This document shows positions 1-10,015 of a stretch of 64,000 nucleotides of DNA, one piece after another; the stretch's first letter is position 1; each line of letters begins with the position of its first letter. The stretch comes from Agrobacterium tumefaciens (GTDB taxonomy: Bacteria > Pseudomonadota > Alphaproteobacteria > Rhizobiales > Rhizobiaceae). Position numbers and translations under genes: made by a program. The notes below the pieces were generated by a model. It had not been told where the DNA came from. It searched no databases and worked only from the letters and a program-made list of their open reading frames with translations. The DNA is taken from contig NZ_CP115841.1 of the NCBI RefSeq assembly GCF_013318015.2, forward strand, positions 1,364,001 through 1,428,000. Reading direction: 5' to 3'.

Positions 1-45
1 AAATCATTCCCTGCGGTACCGGCGACGTTAGATGCCGGGGTAAGA

Positions 46-78
46 AAATGCGGCCTTTCGGGCCGCATTTCTTTTTCC
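46..78. terminator. Bidirectional hairpin terminator downstream of wrbA
   Basis: A perfect 10-bp stem (46-55 with 61-70, AAATGCGGCC) closes a 5-base loop and is followed by a T-rich run on the + strand. Read on the - strand it also ends in TTTTCTTA, so it can terminate wrbA. It may also end a gene lying left of the window. The first 45 bases hold no identifiable gene. Confidence 0.7.
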
Positions 79-90
79 AGCAATGCAGGC

Positions 91-690
91 TCAAGCGGAA
101 AGCTTGGCGGCCAGCTTGGCGACATGTGCGCCCTGATAGCGTGCTGCTTCCAGTTCGATAGCAGAAGGCTGACGCGAGCCGTCGCCATCGGTGATGGTGG
201 AGGCGCCATAAGGCGAGCCGCCCTTGATTTCATCGACGCCCATCTGGCCCTGGAAAGCATAGGGCAGACCGACAACGGCCATGCCGTGGTGCAGGAAGGT
301 GGGGAGGAAACCAAGGATGGTCGATTCCTGACCGCCGTGCTGCGTGGCCGACGACGTGAAGGCCGAGCCGACCTTGCCGACAAGCTTGCCGCCAAACCAC
401 AGACCGCCGGTCTGGTCCCAGAAATTGCGCATCTGTGAGGCAACCGTGCCGAAGCGGGTGCCGGCGCCGACGATGATGGCATCGTATTCTGCCAGTTCGT
501 CAACAGTCGCGATGGGAGCAGCCTGATCGAGCTTGAAGTGCGAGGATTTGGCGACTTCCTCAGGAACCAGTTCCGGAACGCGCTTGACGACAACTTCCGC
601 GCCGGCAGACTTCACGCCTTCGGCAACGGCATATGCCATCGTCTCGATATGGCCGTAAGATGAATAATAAAGCACAAGAACTTTTGTCAT
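91..690 (-). CDS. wrbA: NAD(P)H:quinone oxidoreductase WrbA, 199 aa
   Basis: Flavodoxin-fold FMN enzyme of the WrbA family, which reduces quinones by two electrons using NAD(P)H and protects against redox cycling; cytosolic tetramer. Seen: the flavin-phosphate loop YSSYGH (residues 9-14), GAGTRFGT (75-82) and QHGGQE (117-122), all typical of WrbA. The ATG at 690 gives 199 aa, the usual family length. A longer upstream reading to 852 adds a low-quality non-homologous extension and is rejected. It is transcribed divergently from the CinA-like gene across a gap of about 280 bases and is followed by a hairpin terminator. Confidence 0.95.
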   Translation of the reverse strand: MTKVLVLYYSSYGHIETMAYAVAEGVKSAGAEVVVKRVPELVPEEVAKSSHFKLDQAAPIATVDELAEYDAIIVGAGTRFGTVASQMRNFWDQTGGLWFGGKLVGKVGSAFTSSATQHGGQESTILGFLPTFLHHGMAVVGLPYAFQGQMGVDEIKGGSPYGASTITDGDGSRQPSAIELEAARYQGAHVAKLAAKLSA

Positions 691-967
691 TTTCTTTGTA
701 TCCTTAGGGTTAATCGTCTCAGGCGTACCAGCCAGAAGCCTTTTTAAGAACGCGATGATCATTAGTGGTGACCAGTTACAAGCATGTGATGCAAAGGTAG
801 CCCAGAGGCCGGTCCCACACCAGCGGTGCATCCGCATACGCACTGTTCGCAATCAGTGAACGAAACGCCGGAACGTCAACCTTTCACAGATAGACATTTT
901 TTCAAAACCGCTTTGCATTCACCGGGCGGCGGACTAACGTCGGACAAAACAGCTGACGAGTACCCCC

Positions 968-1759
968 ATGTCCAATCCCTCACCCACCCCATCCGTCGTG
1001 ACCGCCGCCATGCTCGCCATCGGCGACGAATTGCTGTCGGGACGCACCAAGGACAAGAATATCGGGCACCTCGCGGATGTGCTCACCATGTCCGGAATAG
1101 ACTTGAAGGAAGTGCGCATCGTCGCCGACGAGGAGCATGCAATCGTCGAAGCGCTGAATGCGCTGCGCGCCCGCTATGATTATGTCTTCACCTCCGGCGG
1201 CATCGGCCCGACCCATGACGACATCACCGCTGATGCGGTATCCGTGGCTTTCGGCCTGCCCTGCGAGCACGATGCCGAGGCTTTGCGGATATTGGGTGAC
1301 ATGTACCGTGTGCGCGAGATGGAATTCACCGAAGCGCGCAAGCGCATGGCACGCATGCCAAGGGGGGCAAGCCACATCGCCAATCCCGTCTCGGTCGCCC
1401 CCGGCTTCGTCATCGGCAACGTCCACGTCATGGCCGGCGTTCCGCAGGTGTTTCAGGCCATGCTGGATAATGTCATGCCAACGCTGCGCACCGGCGCGAA
1501 AGTCATGTCGCAGTCGGTGCGGTCTCCCTATGGCGAAGGTGACATCGGCACGCCGCTGACCGCAATCCAGAAAGCGCACCCGGAAACCAGCATCGGCTCC
1601 TACCCGAAATATGACGGACAACGCTTTTCGACGGAGATCGTCGTGCGCGCCCGTGATGCCACCGTCCTGAAAGCGGCGGCGGATGCAGTGGCGACGATGA
1701 TCGAAACCATTGGTCAGGAAAAAACACTGTCGGCCAGCAAGGGCGATGCAACCGCCTGA
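968..1759 (+). CDS. CinA N-terminal-type / MoaB-Mog molybdopterin-binding domain protein, 263 aa
   Basis: Competence/damage-inducible CinA-like protein made only of the MoaB/Mog-type domain. Seen: IGDELLSGRTKDKN (18-31) and the TSGGIGPTHDD motif (75-85), the ligand-binding loops of the MoCF fold. There is no C-terminal nicotinamide-nucleotide amidohydrolase (PncC) domain, so full-length CinA activity is not expected. Alphaproteobacteria often carry the two domains as separate genes. The physiological role is uncertain; some members are ADP-ribose or ADP-glucose pyrophosphatase-like. The ATG at 968 precedes the conserved domain by about 15 residues. The next gene, usp, starts 83 bases downstream. 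Confidence 0.85.
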   Translation: MSNPSPTPSVVTAAMLAIGDELLSGRTKDKNIGHLADVLTMSGIDLKEVRIVADEEHAIVEALNALRARYDYVFTSGGIGPTHDDITADAVSVAFGLPCEHDAEALRILGDMYRVREMEFTEARKRMARMPRGASHIANPVSVAPGFVIGNVHVMAGVPQVFQAMLDNVMPTLRTGAKVMSQSVRSPYGEGDIGTPLTAIQKAHPETSIGSYPKYDGQRFSTEIVVRARDATVLKAAADAVATMIETIGQEKTLSASKGDATA

Positions 1760-1842
1760 GACTGAAGCGGATTGACCAAAATCAAGGTGGCACCCGGCAC
1801 AGCCACTCTCCCAAAAACGACGCGTCACCGAGGAGCAAAAAA

Positions 1843-2688
1843 ATGGGTTACAAAACGATACTGGCAGTGATCGACAATGTGGAGAACACGCAAAAGCTCG
1901 GCGATTTCGTGGTAAGTCTTGCCAACCAGTTTTCCTCGCATGTGATTGGCCTGCACATGGAAACGCTGGCCGCCGTTCCGCTCGTCGCGCCGATGGAAAT
2001 TCCCGACCCCGCTACCGTTCAGGTGCTTCAGGACGTGGCGCACAAGGAAACCACGGATGTTGGAAACCTCTTCGAACACACGCTGTCTGCCAATGGCATC
2101 TCGCATGAGTGGCGCAGCTTTGTAACCTCGGTGGGTTACGCCTCGTCATCGGCAATCGATAGCGCGCGCTGCGCCGATCTCATCGTCGCCCGCCAGAGCA
2201 ACTCCTCCGCACTCTCCGACAGCCGCTCGGATATAGACGGCTTTCTCCATGAAAGCGGCCGCCCTGTTCTTCTCGTTCCGCATGTGCTGACGGTTGCCAA
2301 ACCGGTCAAGCGTGTGCTGATCGCCTGGAACGGTTCCCGCGAGGCAACACGCGCCACCTTCGATGCCCTGCCCTTCCTGATTGCAGCCGAGAGCGTCGAG
2401 ATCTTCTCCGTCGATCAGGCCGAGAGCGAAACGCAATCGTCTGGACTTGCCGGAACCGAACTGGCCGCAACACTCGCCCGCCACGGCGTCAACGTCACGG
2501 TAACCTCGCAGGAAAAAATCGCCGGCATCTCGCCGCAGGCGGCTATCGAAAACCGGCTGTCAGACCACAGCATCGACCTTCTGGTCATGGGCGCCTACGG
2601 CCATTCCCGCTGGTGGGAATTGCTGTTCGGCGGCGTGACGCGCACGCTGCTCGATTCCATGACGGCGATGACGCTTTTGTCGCGTTAA
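1843..2688 (+). CDS. Universal stress protein, tandem UspA domains, 281 aa
   Basis: Cytosolic universal stress protein with two Usp folds, roughly residues 1-145 and 153-281. The second half keeps the ATP-binding G-2X-G-9X-G pattern (G250, G253, G263), although the next residue is G rather than S/T, so ATP binding is plausible but not certain. The first half has lost a clear glycine loop. Rhizobial proteins of this size are usually linked to oxygen limitation and general stress; that role is inferred. A GAGG ribosome-binding site precedes the ATG at 1843. Confidence 0.88.
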   Translation: MGYKTILAVIDNVENTQKLGDFVVSLANQFSSHVIGLHMETLAAVPLVAPMEIPDPATVQVLQDVAHKETTDVGNLFEHTLSANGISHEWRSFVTSVGYASSSAIDSARCADLIVARQSNSSALSDSRSDIDGFLHESGRPVLLVPHVLTVAKPVKRVLIAWNGSREATRATFDALPFLIAAESVEIFSVDQAESETQSSGLAGTELAATLARHGVNVTVTSQEKIAGISPQAAIENRLSDHSIDLLVMGAYGHSRWWELLFGGVTRTLLDSMTAMTLLSR

Positions 2689-2801
2689 ACACCGGTAGCC
2701 GTGGATGAAGCCGCAAGAGCCTGCGCGCAATGCTTGCCTTTTTGCAGGTCTTGCGGCTATTAGCCAAAGCCATCGACAATTTTGACCAGATGGTAGACGA
2801 C

Positions 2802-3299
2802 ATGTCCCTTCCCGATAAAGCCTTTCCCGTAACCTGGGATCAGTTTCACCGCGACGCCCGCGCGCTTGCGTGGCGTCTTGCCGGCCTTGGCCGGGAGTTC
2901 CGGGCGATCGTCTGTATCACCCGCGGCGGTCTCGTGCCGGCAGCGATCATTTCCCGCGAGCTGAACATCCGCCTGATCGATACGGTCTGCATCGCCACCC
3001 GCCACGATTACGTCAACCAGGGCGACACGGTTCTCCTGAAGGGCGTGGCGCCGGAGCTGATGTCCGACGGCGGCGAAGGCGTGCTCGTCGTTGACGATTT
3101 GACCGACACCGGCAAGACCGCACTGGAAGTGCGCGAAATGTTGCCGAAGGCGCATTTTGCCTGCGTTTACGCCAAGCCGAAGGGCGTGCCGACCATTGAC
3201 ACCTTTGTCACCGAGGTCAGCCAGGACACCTGGATTTATTTCCCCTGGGACATGGGCTTCGCCTATCAGGAACCGATCGCAAAAGGATCGCGCGGCTGA
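2802..3299 (+). CDS. gpt: Xanthine phosphoribosyltransferase, 165 aa
   Basis: Purine salvage enzyme that transfers ribose-5-phosphate from PRPP to xanthine (and guanine). Seen: [12 protein letters not shown] (39-50) and the PRPP loop [13 protein letters not shown] (94-106), the hallmark of type I PRTases. Upstream in-frame ATGs at 2730 and 2790 would add residues not found in the family; the ATG at 2802 gives the standard 165-residue length. A strong hairpin terminator follows 30 bases after the stop. Confidence 0.93.
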   Translation: MSLPDKAFPVTWDQFHRDARALAWRLAGLGREFRAIVCITRGGLVPAAIISRELNIRLIDTVCIATRHDYVNQGDTVLLKGVAPELMSDGGEGVLVVDDLTDTGKTALEVREMLPKAHFACVYAKPKGVPTIDTFVTEVSQDTWIYFPWDMGFAYQEPIAKGSRG

Positions 3300-3330
3300 T
3301 CGCCTGTCGCAACCCAAAACCATGCCTGAA

Positions 3331-3358
3331 AAGCCGTCCCTTCGGGGCGGTTTTTTTG
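3331..3358 (+). terminator. Rho-independent terminator of gpt
   Basis: CCGTCCC pairs with GGGGCGG around a short TTC loop, followed by seven or more T. A second, weaker GC hairpin with a T5 tail lies at 3426-3446. Confidence 0.85.
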
Positions 3359-3532
3359 TGTGGAAATGCTTTTTTGGTAACGGCAAAAAAACACGGAAAA
3401 ACCGCAGTGTCGCCTTTATGCCGCACCCCGGAAATGCGGGGTTTTTGCTTTCCGCTGCGGAAACCAGCCTCGCGCAAGCTTCAAAGTCTCACGCCAAGTC
3501 ACTGATTTTTTTGAACGCTTTTGCTATCCCCG

Positions 3533-3541
3533 TTTTCCACA
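3533..3541 (+). promoter_or_regulatory. Candidate DnaA box upstream of nrdJ
   Basis: TTTTCCACA fits the relaxed DnaA consensus TTWTNCACA. It lies 8 bases before the first NrdR-like box. DnaA acts on ribonucleotide reductase genes in E. coli; its use here is inferred from one site only. Confidence 0.4.
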
Positions 3542-3549
3542 GGCGCTGC

Positions 3550-3565
3550 ACACAATATCTTGTGG
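3550..3565 (+). promoter_or_regulatory. NrdR box 1 upstream of nrdJ
   Basis: ACACAATATCTTGTGG matches 14 of 16 positions of the NrdR consensus ACACWATATATWGTGT. NrdR is the ATP/dATP-sensing repressor of ribonucleotide reductase genes. The box is 411 bases before the nrdJ start. A degenerate partner may lie about 31 bases downstream (3581-3596), but it matches only about half the positions. Confidence 0.7.
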
Positions 3566-3797
3566 TTAAAAAACGGTTTCAATCTATGGCTTGACGAATC
3601 TATGCCGCAGGAGGAAAGTGACAGTTATGTTGCGGCGGCAACGGACCGGAAAGTAACGAGGCCGGTTCCTTTCAATCTCAGTTCGCAAGTCCAGAAGGGG
3701 CGTCCCGACCATCAGGGGGCGGTTCGCCGGTGGATTTTGCGTGCCTTGCGGATACCGCCAAAAACATGACGCGGGGACTGGCGGCAGGAAGCTGTTG

Positions 3798-3813
3798 ATA
3801 CTATATTTAGTAC
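3798..3813 (+). promoter_or_regulatory. NrdR box 2 upstream of nrdJ
   Basis: ATACTATATTTAGTAC matches 12 of 16 positions of the NrdR consensus and overlaps a TATATT sequence that could be a -10 element. It is 248 bases after box 1 and 163 bases before nrdJ, which hints at two promoters or at looping. The rest of 3360-3976 shows no convincing gene. Confidence 0.55.
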
Positions 3814-3976
3814 TCACATGACTCTTGCAGCCAAATAAGCCACGAGATACAGGGATCACATCCAAGGATGAACATCCCTTACAGATCGGCAAAAACCGGC
3901 TGCGCGCATAGTTCGCACGGCTGGAACGAATTTTTGCGCCCTTTGCCGGGCGCCCAATGGACGAGGACACGAAACC

Positions 3977-6900
3977 ATGCGCATCGAACGCCGCTTCACG
4001 AAGCCCGGCCAATCGTCTTATGCGGAAATCGAATTCCGCAAGGCCGTCAGTGAAATCAAGAACCCGGACGGTTCCATCGTGTTCCGTCTGGCGGATATCG
4101 ACGTTCCCGCGCAGTTCAGCCAGGTCGCGACCGACGTTCTGGCGCAGAAATACTTCCGCAAGGCCGGCGTGCCGAAGGTGCTTAAGAAGGTTGAGGAAAA
4201 CGATGTTCCTTCCTTCCTGTGGCGTTCGGTTGCCGATGAGAAGGCCATGAAGGACCTCCCCGAGGGTGAGCGTTATGGCTCCGAAACCGATGCGCGTCAG
4301 GTTTTCGACCGCCTGGCTGGCACCTGGACCTACTGGGGCTGGAAGGGCAAATATTTCTCCACCGAGGAAGACGCACTCGCCTTCCGCGACGAGCTTGCCT
4401 ATATGCTGGCGACCCAGCGTGTAGCCCCCAACAGCCCGCAGTGGTTCAACACCGGCCTGCACTGGGCCTATGGCATCGACGGCCCGGGCCAGGGCCACTT
4501 CTACGTCGACCCCTTCACCGGCAAGCTGACCAAGTCCAAGTCCTCTTACGAACATCCGCAGCCGCATGCCTGCTTCATCCAGTCTGTCGAAGACGATCTG
4601 GTCAACGAAGGCGGCATCATGGACCTGTGGGTGCGTGAAGCGCGCCTGTTCAAATACGGTTCCGGTACCGGCTCCAACTTCTCCTACCTGCGCGGCGAAG
4701 GCGAAAAGCTTTCCGGCGGCGGCAAGTCCTCCGGCCTGATGAGCTTCCTCAAGATCGGCGACCGGGCAGCCGGCGCAATCAAGTCTGGCGGCACCACCCG
4801 CCGTGCGGCCAAGATGGTCGTCGTTGATGCCGACCATCCCGATATTGAAGCCTATATCGACTGGAAGGTGAACGAGGAGCAGAAGGTTGCCGCTCTCGTC
4901 ACCGGTTCCAAGATCGTTGCCAAGCATCTCAAGGCAATCATGAAGGCCTGCGTCAATTGCGAGGCAGATAACGGCGATTGCTTCGACCCGGCCAAGAACC
5001 CTGCCCTGAAGCGCGAAATCCGCGCTGCCAAGAAGGACATGGTGCCGGAAAACTACGTCAAGCGCGTCATCCAGTTCGCGCAGCAGGGTTACAAGGACAT
5101 CCAGTTCAAGACCTACGACACGGATTGGGATTCCGAAGCCTACCTCACGGTTTCAGGCCAGAATTCCAACAACTCCGTATCGCTGAAGGATGACTTCCTG
5201 CGCGCTGTTGAAAACGACGGTGACTGGAACCTGACCGCCCGCAAGGACGGCAAGGTCATGAAGACGCTGAAGGCCCGCGACCTATGGGAAAAGATTTCCC
5301 ACGCCGCCTGGGCATCGGCCGACCCCGGCCTGCACTTCAACACCACCATGAACGACTGGCACACCTCGCCGGCCGAAGGCCCGATCCGTGCTTCCAACCC
5401 GTGCTCGGAATATATGTTCCTCGATGACACGGCCTGCAACCTTGCTTCGCTGAACCTGCTTCAGTTCAAGGATCAGGCAACGAAGCGCATCGACATCGCC
5501 GATTATGAACATGCGGTTCGCCTGTGGACCGTCGTTCTCGAAGTCTCGGTCATGATGGCGCAGTTCCCCTCGCGCCAGATTGCCGAACGCTCCTACGAAT
5601 ACCGCACGCTCGGCCTCGGCTACGCCAATATCGGCGGCCTGCTGATGTCCTCGGGCATTCCCTATGACAGCGACGAAGGCCGCGCCATTGCCGGTGCGCT
5701 GACCGCCATCATGACCGGCGTTTCCTATGCCACCTCGGCTGAAATGGCTGGCGAGCTTGGCCCCTTCCCGGGCTTTGCGCCGAACCGCGACAACATGCTA
5801 CGCGTCATCCGCAACCACCGCCGCGCCGCCCATGGCCTTTCCTACGGTTATGAAGGCCTGTCGGTGAACCCGGTTGCCCTCATCCATTCCGATTGCACGG
5901 ATCAGGACCTTGTCGCCCACGCCACGGCTGCGTGGGACAAGGCGCTGGAGCTTGGCGAAAAGCATGGCTACCGCAACGCCCAGACCACCGTGATCGCGCC
6001 GACAGGTACGATCGGTCTTGTGATGGATTGCGACACGACCGGCATCGAGCCGGACTTCGCGCTGGTGAAATTCAAGAAGCTCGCCGGCGGCGGCTACTTC
6101 AAGATCATCAACCGCGCCGTGCCGGAATCCCTGCGTTCGCTCGGTTATTCGGAAAGCCAGATCGCCGAAATCGAAGCCTATGCCGTTGGCCACGGCAATC
6201 TCAACCAGGCACCTGCCGTCAATCCCTCGACGCTGAAGGCCAAGGGCTTCACCGATGAGAAGATCGAAGCCGTCAACGGCGCACTGAAAAGCGCCTTCGA
6301 CATCAAGTTCGTCTTCAACCAGTGGACGCTGGGCGCCGATTTCCTCAAGGGCACGCTCAAGGTTTCCGATGAGCAGTTGTCCGACATGAGCTTCAACCTG
6401 CTGGAGCACCTCGGCTTCAGCAAAAAGGACATCGAAGCGGCCAATGTGCACGTCTGCGGTGCGATGACACTGGAAGGCGCACCGTTCCTCAAGAACGAGC
6501 ACTTGGCCGTATTCGATTGCGCCAACCCCTGCGGCAAGATCGGCAAGCGTTATCTATCGGTCGAATCGCATATCCGCATGATGGCGGCAGCACAGCCGTT
6601 CATTTCGGGTGCGATCTCCAAGACGATCAACATGCCGAATGATGCAACCGTGGAAGATTGCGGCGCGGCCTACATGCTGTCCTGGAAGCTGGCGCTCAAG
6701 GCCAACGCCCTTTACCGCGATGGCTCCAAGCTTTCCCAGCCGCTCAACGCTTCGCTGGTGGAAGATGAGGACGACGAAGACTTCGTTGAAGAACTGATCC
6801 AGCAGCCGCTCGCCCAGCAGGCCGTGACGATCACCGAAAAGATCGTCGAGCGCGTCATCGAGCGGGTATCGCGCGAGCGTGAAAAGCTGCCGAACCGCCG

Positions 6901-7795
6901 TCAGGGTTACACCCAGAAGGCAACGGTCGGCGGTCACAAGGTCTATCTGCGCACCGGCGAATTCGGTGACGGCCGCATCGGCGAAATCTTCATCGACATG
7001 CACAAGGAAGGCGCTGCCTTCCGTGCGATGATGAACAACTTCGCCATCGCCATTTCGCTTGGCCTGCAATATGGCGTGCCGCTGGAAGAATATGTGGAGG
7101 CCTTCACCTTCACCAAGTTCGAGCCGGCCGGCATGGTGCAGGGCAACGACGCGATCAAGAACGCCACGTCGATCCTCGACTACGTGTTCCGCGAACTCGC
7201 CGTATCCTATCTCGGCCGCCACGACCTCGCTCATGTCGATACGTCGGATTTCTCAAATACCGCACTCGGCAAGGGTATCCAGGAAGGCAAGACCAATCTG
7301 CTCTCCACCGGCTGGACGCGCGGTTACAAGCCGACGCTGGTTTCCAACAACGAAGGCGAACGTGCTGCTTCCGAACCCAAGGGCTCGGCAACGGCAGCGC
7401 CCGCCCGCGCCTCGGCCAACGTCACTTCCTTTGCAGGCTCAGCAGCCCGCAAGCTGGAACCGACAGTCGCGATCTCCACCTCGGAAATCGTCTCCTTCAA
7501 GCGCGATTATGAAGAACGCGCCAAGGAACTGGCGGAAGAGATTGCCGAAGAGGTAATCGACGACGTGGTTCAGGAAGCCAAGCAGACCGCCACCGCCCTC
7601 TTCTCCGACAAGGCCGCCGCCGACGCGGCATCGGCCAAGGCGGAAGCCAAGAAGAAGGAAAACGAACGCCGCATGCGCTCGATCGCGCAAGGCTATACCG
7701 GCAACATGTGCTCGGAATGCCAGAACTTCACGATGGTGCGGAATGGCACTTGCGAGAAGTGCGATACTTGCGGTGCGACGAGCGGTTGCTCGTAA
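3977..7795 (+). CDS. nrdJ: Adenosylcobalamin-dependent (class II) ribonucleoside-diphosphate reductase NrdJ, 1272 aa
   Basis: Makes deoxyribonucleotides from ribonucleotides using a thiyl radical generated by coenzyme B12, so it works with or without oxygen. Seen: GSGTGSNFS (about 230), the active-site region [15 protein letters not shown] (about 473-487), [12 protein letters not shown] (about 674) and a C-terminal cysteine-rich tail with CSEC (about 1245) and CEKCDTCG, the redox shuttle region. The length is typical of the long alphaproteobacterial NrdJ with internal and C-terminal extensions. The ATG at 3977 directly follows a weak purine-rich site (GAGGACACGAAACC). The upstream NrdR-like boxes suggest repression by NrdR. 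It is monocistronic, closed by a hairpin at 7835-7863. Confidence 0.96.
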   Translation: MRIERRFTKPGQSSYAEIEFRKAVSEIKNPDGSIVFRLADIDVPAQFSQVATDVLAQKYFRKAGVPKVLKKVEENDVPSFLWRSVADEKAMKDLPEGERYGSETDARQVFDRLAGTWTYWGWKGKYFSTEEDALAFRDELAYMLATQRVAPNSPQWFNTGLHWAYGIDGPGQGHFYVDPFTGKLTKSKSSYEHPQPHACFIQSVEDDLVNEGGIMDLWVREARLFKYGSGTGSNFSYLRGEGEKLSGGGKSSGLMSFLKIGDRAAGAIKSGGTTRRAAKMVVVDADHPDIEAYIDWKVNEEQKVAALVTGSKIVAKHLKAIMKACVNCEADNGDCFDPAKNPALKREIRAAKKDMVPENYVKRVIQFAQQGYKDIQFKTYDTDWDSEAYLTVSGQNSNNSVSLKDDFLRAVENDGDWNLTARKDGKVMKTLKARDLWEKISHAAWASADPGLHFNTTMNDWHTSPAEGPIRASNPCSEYMFLDDTACNLASLNLLQFKDQATKRIDIADYEHAVRLWTVVLEVSVMMAQFPSRQIAERSYEYRTLGLGYANIGGLLMSSGIPYDSDEGRAIAGALTAIMTGVSYATSAEMAGELGPFPGFAPNRDNMLRVIRNHRRAAHGLSYGYEGLSVNPVALIHSDCTDQDLVAHATAAWDKALELGEKHGYRNAQTTVIAPTGTIGLVMDCDTTGIEPDFALVKFKKLAGGGYFKIINRAVPESLRSLGYSESQIAEIEAYAVGHGNLNQAPAVNPSTLKAKGFTDEKIEAVNGALKSAFDIKFVFNQWTLGADFLKGTLKVSDEQLSDMSFNLLEHLGFSKKDIEAANVHVCGAMTLEGAPFLKNEHLAVFDCANPCGKIGKRYLSVESHIRMMAAAQPFISGAISKTINMPNDATVEDCGAAYMLSWKLALKANALYRDGSKLSQPLNASLVEDEDDEDFVEELIQQPLAQQAVTITEKIVERVIERVSREREKLPNRRQGYTQKATVGGHKVYLRTGEFGDGRIGEIFIDMHKEGAAFRAMMNNFAIAISLGLQYGVPLEEYVEAFTFTKFEPAGMVQGNDAIKNATSILDYVFRELAVSYLGRHDLAHVDTSDFSNTALGKGIQEGKTNLLSTGWTRGYKPTLVSNNEGERAASEPKGSATAAPARASANVTSFAGSAARKLEPTVAISTSEIVSFKRDYEERAKELAEEIAEEVIDDVVQEAKQTATALFSDKAAADAASAKAEAKKKENERRMRSIAQGYTGNMCSECQNFTMVRNGTCEKCDTCGATSGCS

Positions 7796-7834
7796 GATAT
7801 CTCTTCTGTTAGTTTGATACGAAGAACCAACTAA

Positions 7835-7863
7835 GGACTGGCCAACGAAATATTGGCCAGTCC
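7835..7863 (+). terminator. Stem-loop downstream of nrdJ
   Basis: A perfect 11-bp inverted repeat (GGACTGGCCAA / TTGGCCAGTCC) with a 7-base loop lies 40 bases after nrdJ. No T-run follows, so it may be a 3'-end stabiliser rather than a strict intrinsic terminator. Confidence 0.6.
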
Positions 7864-7937
7864 GAAACCTAAAATCTGTCAGCCAGCAGTTTAACGTCTT
7901 TCGATCACTGATAAGTGCTCGTAAAATTGGACTTAAA

Positions 7938-8285
7938 ATGACGAAAACTGCACAGGCCCGTGAAGCATATAATTTGTATCAGCAGAAAAATCTCGCGAGA
8001 CTCATTTTTCATGCAATAAAGCTATTTTTATATACTGCTGTGCCGGCCACCGTAATTGCGTATTTAACAGATCATATTAGCGGTTTGTTTTACATATTAG
8101 CCCCGTTCTTCATTTATTTATCATTCCCTTTCTGGTTTGGACTTTACGTATCTAGTGCGTTGCTGGCGCAGATGGCCGGAGAAAGCCTCGGGAAAAAGAC
8201 CTTGCTTGGCGACAATCCTACGTTTCCCGACGTCACGTTTCATCTCACAGGCTTTAGAGTTAAGGATGAAAGCAATGAAAGTTGA
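7938..8285 (+). CDS. Small membrane protein of unknown function, 115 aa
   Basis: Not recognised. It has a charged N-terminus, then two hydrophobic stretches (about 25-48 and 50-80) compatible with two or three membrane helices, and a polar C-terminal tail. The gene is clearly AT-richer than its neighbours and uses rare-looking codons, which suggests recent acquisition. It sits between nrdJ and a decayed antitoxin gene, so the patch 7.8-8.6 kb may be an insertion scar. The start at 7938 is an ATG with weak ribosome-binding support (GGACTTAAA). Confidence 0.55.
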   Translation: MTKTAQAREAYNLYQQKNLARLIFHAIKLFLYTAVPATVIAYLTDHISGLFYILAPFFIYLSFPFWFGLYVSSALLAQMAGESLGKKTLLGDNPTFPDVTFHLTGFRVKDESNES

Positions 8286-8342
8286 GTTCAGAGCCAATAA
8301 TCGGGTAAAATCGACCGAGCCAGATAGGCCCGTTTTCACGCC

Positions 8343-8631
8343 ATGACCGACGAATAAGCGGAAGCCAATGCGCTCGCCGATCCCGACAATCGGCCGCTTT
8401 CCGCCGAACAGTTCGCTGCTGCCAAGAAAATGCCGCGCATCAAGATCATTCGCCGGGCACTGAAGTTGACGCAGGAAGAGTTTTTTTGCCCGCTATCACA
8501 TTCCGCTCGAAACTTTGCGCGATTGGGAACAGAGCCGCAGCGAGCCGAATCAACCGGCCCGCGCCTATCTGAATGTCATGGCCGTCGATCCCGAAGGTAC
8601 GCCGGCTGCGCTCCGTAGAGGCGCGGCCTGA
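8343..8631 (+). pseudogene. Decayed XRE/HTH antitoxin (BrnA-partner or HigA-like), nonsense plus frameshift
   Basis: Read with two corrections, this is a roughly 95-residue helix-turn-helix protein of the family that follows BrnT-type toxins: IRRALKLTQEEF, then LRDWEQSRSEPNQPARAYL. Codon 5 is TAA directly after MTDE. The frame then slips at a run of seven T (8481-8487); six T would restore it and run to the TGA at 8629-8631. No toxin gene is visible upstream. Either it is an orphan remnant, or one of the two lesions is a sequencing error. The convergent mntH stop lies 7 bases away. Confidence 0.7.
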
Positions 8632-8637
8632 CGCGCC

Positions 8638-9963
8638 TTACCCCACAAAATCAAACAGCAGCTTCACATTCAGCGCCGCAATTACCACTGCGATGAGCCA
8701 TGCAAACGCCGAGAGCCATCGCGGGGCGCACAGTTCACCCATCTTGGCGCGGTCGGCGGTGAACATGACCAGCGGGAAGACGGCGAAGGAAAGTTGTAGG
8801 CTCAGTACCACCTGCGTCAGTATCAGCAGTTGAGACGTGCCGCTTTCGCCGAAGGCGATGGTGACGCCGGCGGCGGGGATGATGGCGATGCCTCGGGTGA
8901 TGAGGCGGCGCAGCCACGGGGCAAGCCGCATCTTGAGGAAACCTTCCATCACGATCTGGCCCGCAAGCGTTGCCGTAACAGTGGAGTTGATGCCACAGCA
9001 CAAAAGCGCCACCCCGAACAGCGTCGGCGCAATCGCAAGGCCGAGCAGCGGCGCGAGCAGACTATGCGCTTCACCCAGTTCGGCAACGTTCGTCTGACCC
9101 GTTTTGTTGAAGGTCGCCGCTGCGAGGATGAGGATCGCGGCATTGATGACGAGAGCAAACGTCAGGGCGATGGTTGAATCGAGTGTCGCGAATTTGAGCG
9201 CCTCGCGTTTTTCGGCCAGCGTCTCGCCGATGGCGCGCGTCTGCACGATCCCTGAATGCAGATAGAGATTATGCGGCATAACCGTCGCGCCCAGAATGCC
9301 AAGCGCCAGATAGAGCATCTCGGGGTTGGTGACGATCTCCGTCGTCGGCGCAAAACCACGAATCACCTGGCTCCAGTCGGGATCGGCCAGCGCCAGCTGA
9401 ATGGCGAAACACACCGCGATGACGCCGAGAAGCGTGATGACAAGCGCTTCCACCCAGCGGAAGCCAAGCCTTTGCAGATAAAGGATCAGGAACACGTCAA
9501 GCGCCGTGATGAGGACGCCAAGTTCGAGCGGAATGCCGAAAATCAGGTTGAGGCCGATAGCCGTCCCGATGACCTCGGCGATATCAGTCGCGATGATTGC
9601 GATTTCGGCCAGCAGCCAGAGGACCATCGCCACCGGTTTCGGATAGGCATCGCGACAGGCCTGCGCCAGATCGCGCCCGGAAGCAATCGCCAGACGGGCA
9701 CAGAGCGCCTGTAGAACGACGGCCATGATGTTCGATATCAACGCCACCGTCAGCAGCGTGTAGCCAAACTTGGAACCGCCGGCGAGCGACGTTGCCCAGT
9801 TGCCGGGGTCCATGTAACCGACCGCGACGAGATATCCGGGTCCGAAGAACGCCATCGCCCGGCGAAACGTACCGGCATTCGGGCTTATCTTGATCGAGCT
9901 GTGAACGTCGGACAGCGAGAGATCGTCGCCATTCCGCCGCCATCCAAAGACAGGCTTGTCCAT
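8638..9963 (-). CDS. mntH: Nramp-family Mn2+/divalent metal transporter MntH, 441 aa
   Basis: Proton-coupled manganese importer of the inner membrane. Seen: the Nramp signature DPGN in helix 1 (52-55 from the ATG) and MPHN in helix 6 (about 229), the metal-binding pair, plus about 11 hydrophobic segments. The ATG at 9963 is preferred over an in-frame TTG five codons upstream. The upstream region carries a TGCAAAT-type inverted repeat, expected for Mur (the manganese-responsive Fur homologue of rhizobia), so repression by Mn2+ is likely. Confidence 0.94.
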   Translation of the reverse strand: MDKPVFGWRRNGDDLSLSDVHSSIKISPNAGTFRRAMAFFGPGYLVAVGYMDPGNWATSLAGGSKFGYTLLTVALISNIMAVVLQALCARLAIASGRDLAQACRDAYPKPVAMVLWLLAEIAIIATDIAEVIGTAIGLNLIFGIPLELGVLITALDVFLILYLQRLGFRWVEALVITLLGVIAVCFAIQLALADPDWSQVIRGFAPTTEIVTNPEMLYLALGILGATVMPHNLYLHSGIVQTRAIGETLAEKREALKFATLDSTIALTFALVINAAILILAAATFNKTGQTNVAELGEAHSLLAPLLGLAIAPTLFGVALLCCGINSTVTATLAGQIVMEGFLKMRLAPWLRRLITRGIAIIPAAGVTIAFGESGTSQLLILTQVVLSLQLSFAVFPLVMFTADRAKMGELCAPRWLSAFAWLIAVVIAALNVKLLFDFVG

Positions 9964-9994
9964 CTTGCGAACTTTCAAATGGAAATTGAATTAA

Positions 9995-10015
9995 TGCAAT
10001 TGCAAATCATTCGCA
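9995..10015. promoter_or_regulatory. Mur-type (Fur-family) operator upstream of mntH
   Basis: Two overlapping dyads: the perfect palindrome TGCAATTGCA (9995-10004) and the 7-1-7 site TGCAAAT-C-ATTCGCA (10001-10015, one mismatch). The 7-1-7 geometry is that of Fur-family boxes, and the TGCAAAT half-site is what I recall for Mur sites in Rhizobiales. It lies 32-52 bases before the mntH ATG. Confidence 0.65.

Noticed and set aside
3602..3769. 55-codon reading frame between the NrdR-like boxes
   Set aside because: No ribosome-binding site and no family features; likely non-coding leader.
3593..3976. Cobalamin riboswitch before the B12-dependent nrdJ
   Set aside because: No B12 box or typical conserved loops were found; regulation by NrdR fits better.
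3584..4927. Long reading frame of 447 codons on the - strand across nrdJ's 5' end
   Set aside because: It overlaps the conserved start of nrdJ and encodes no recognisable motif; it is an antisense shadow in high-GC DNA.
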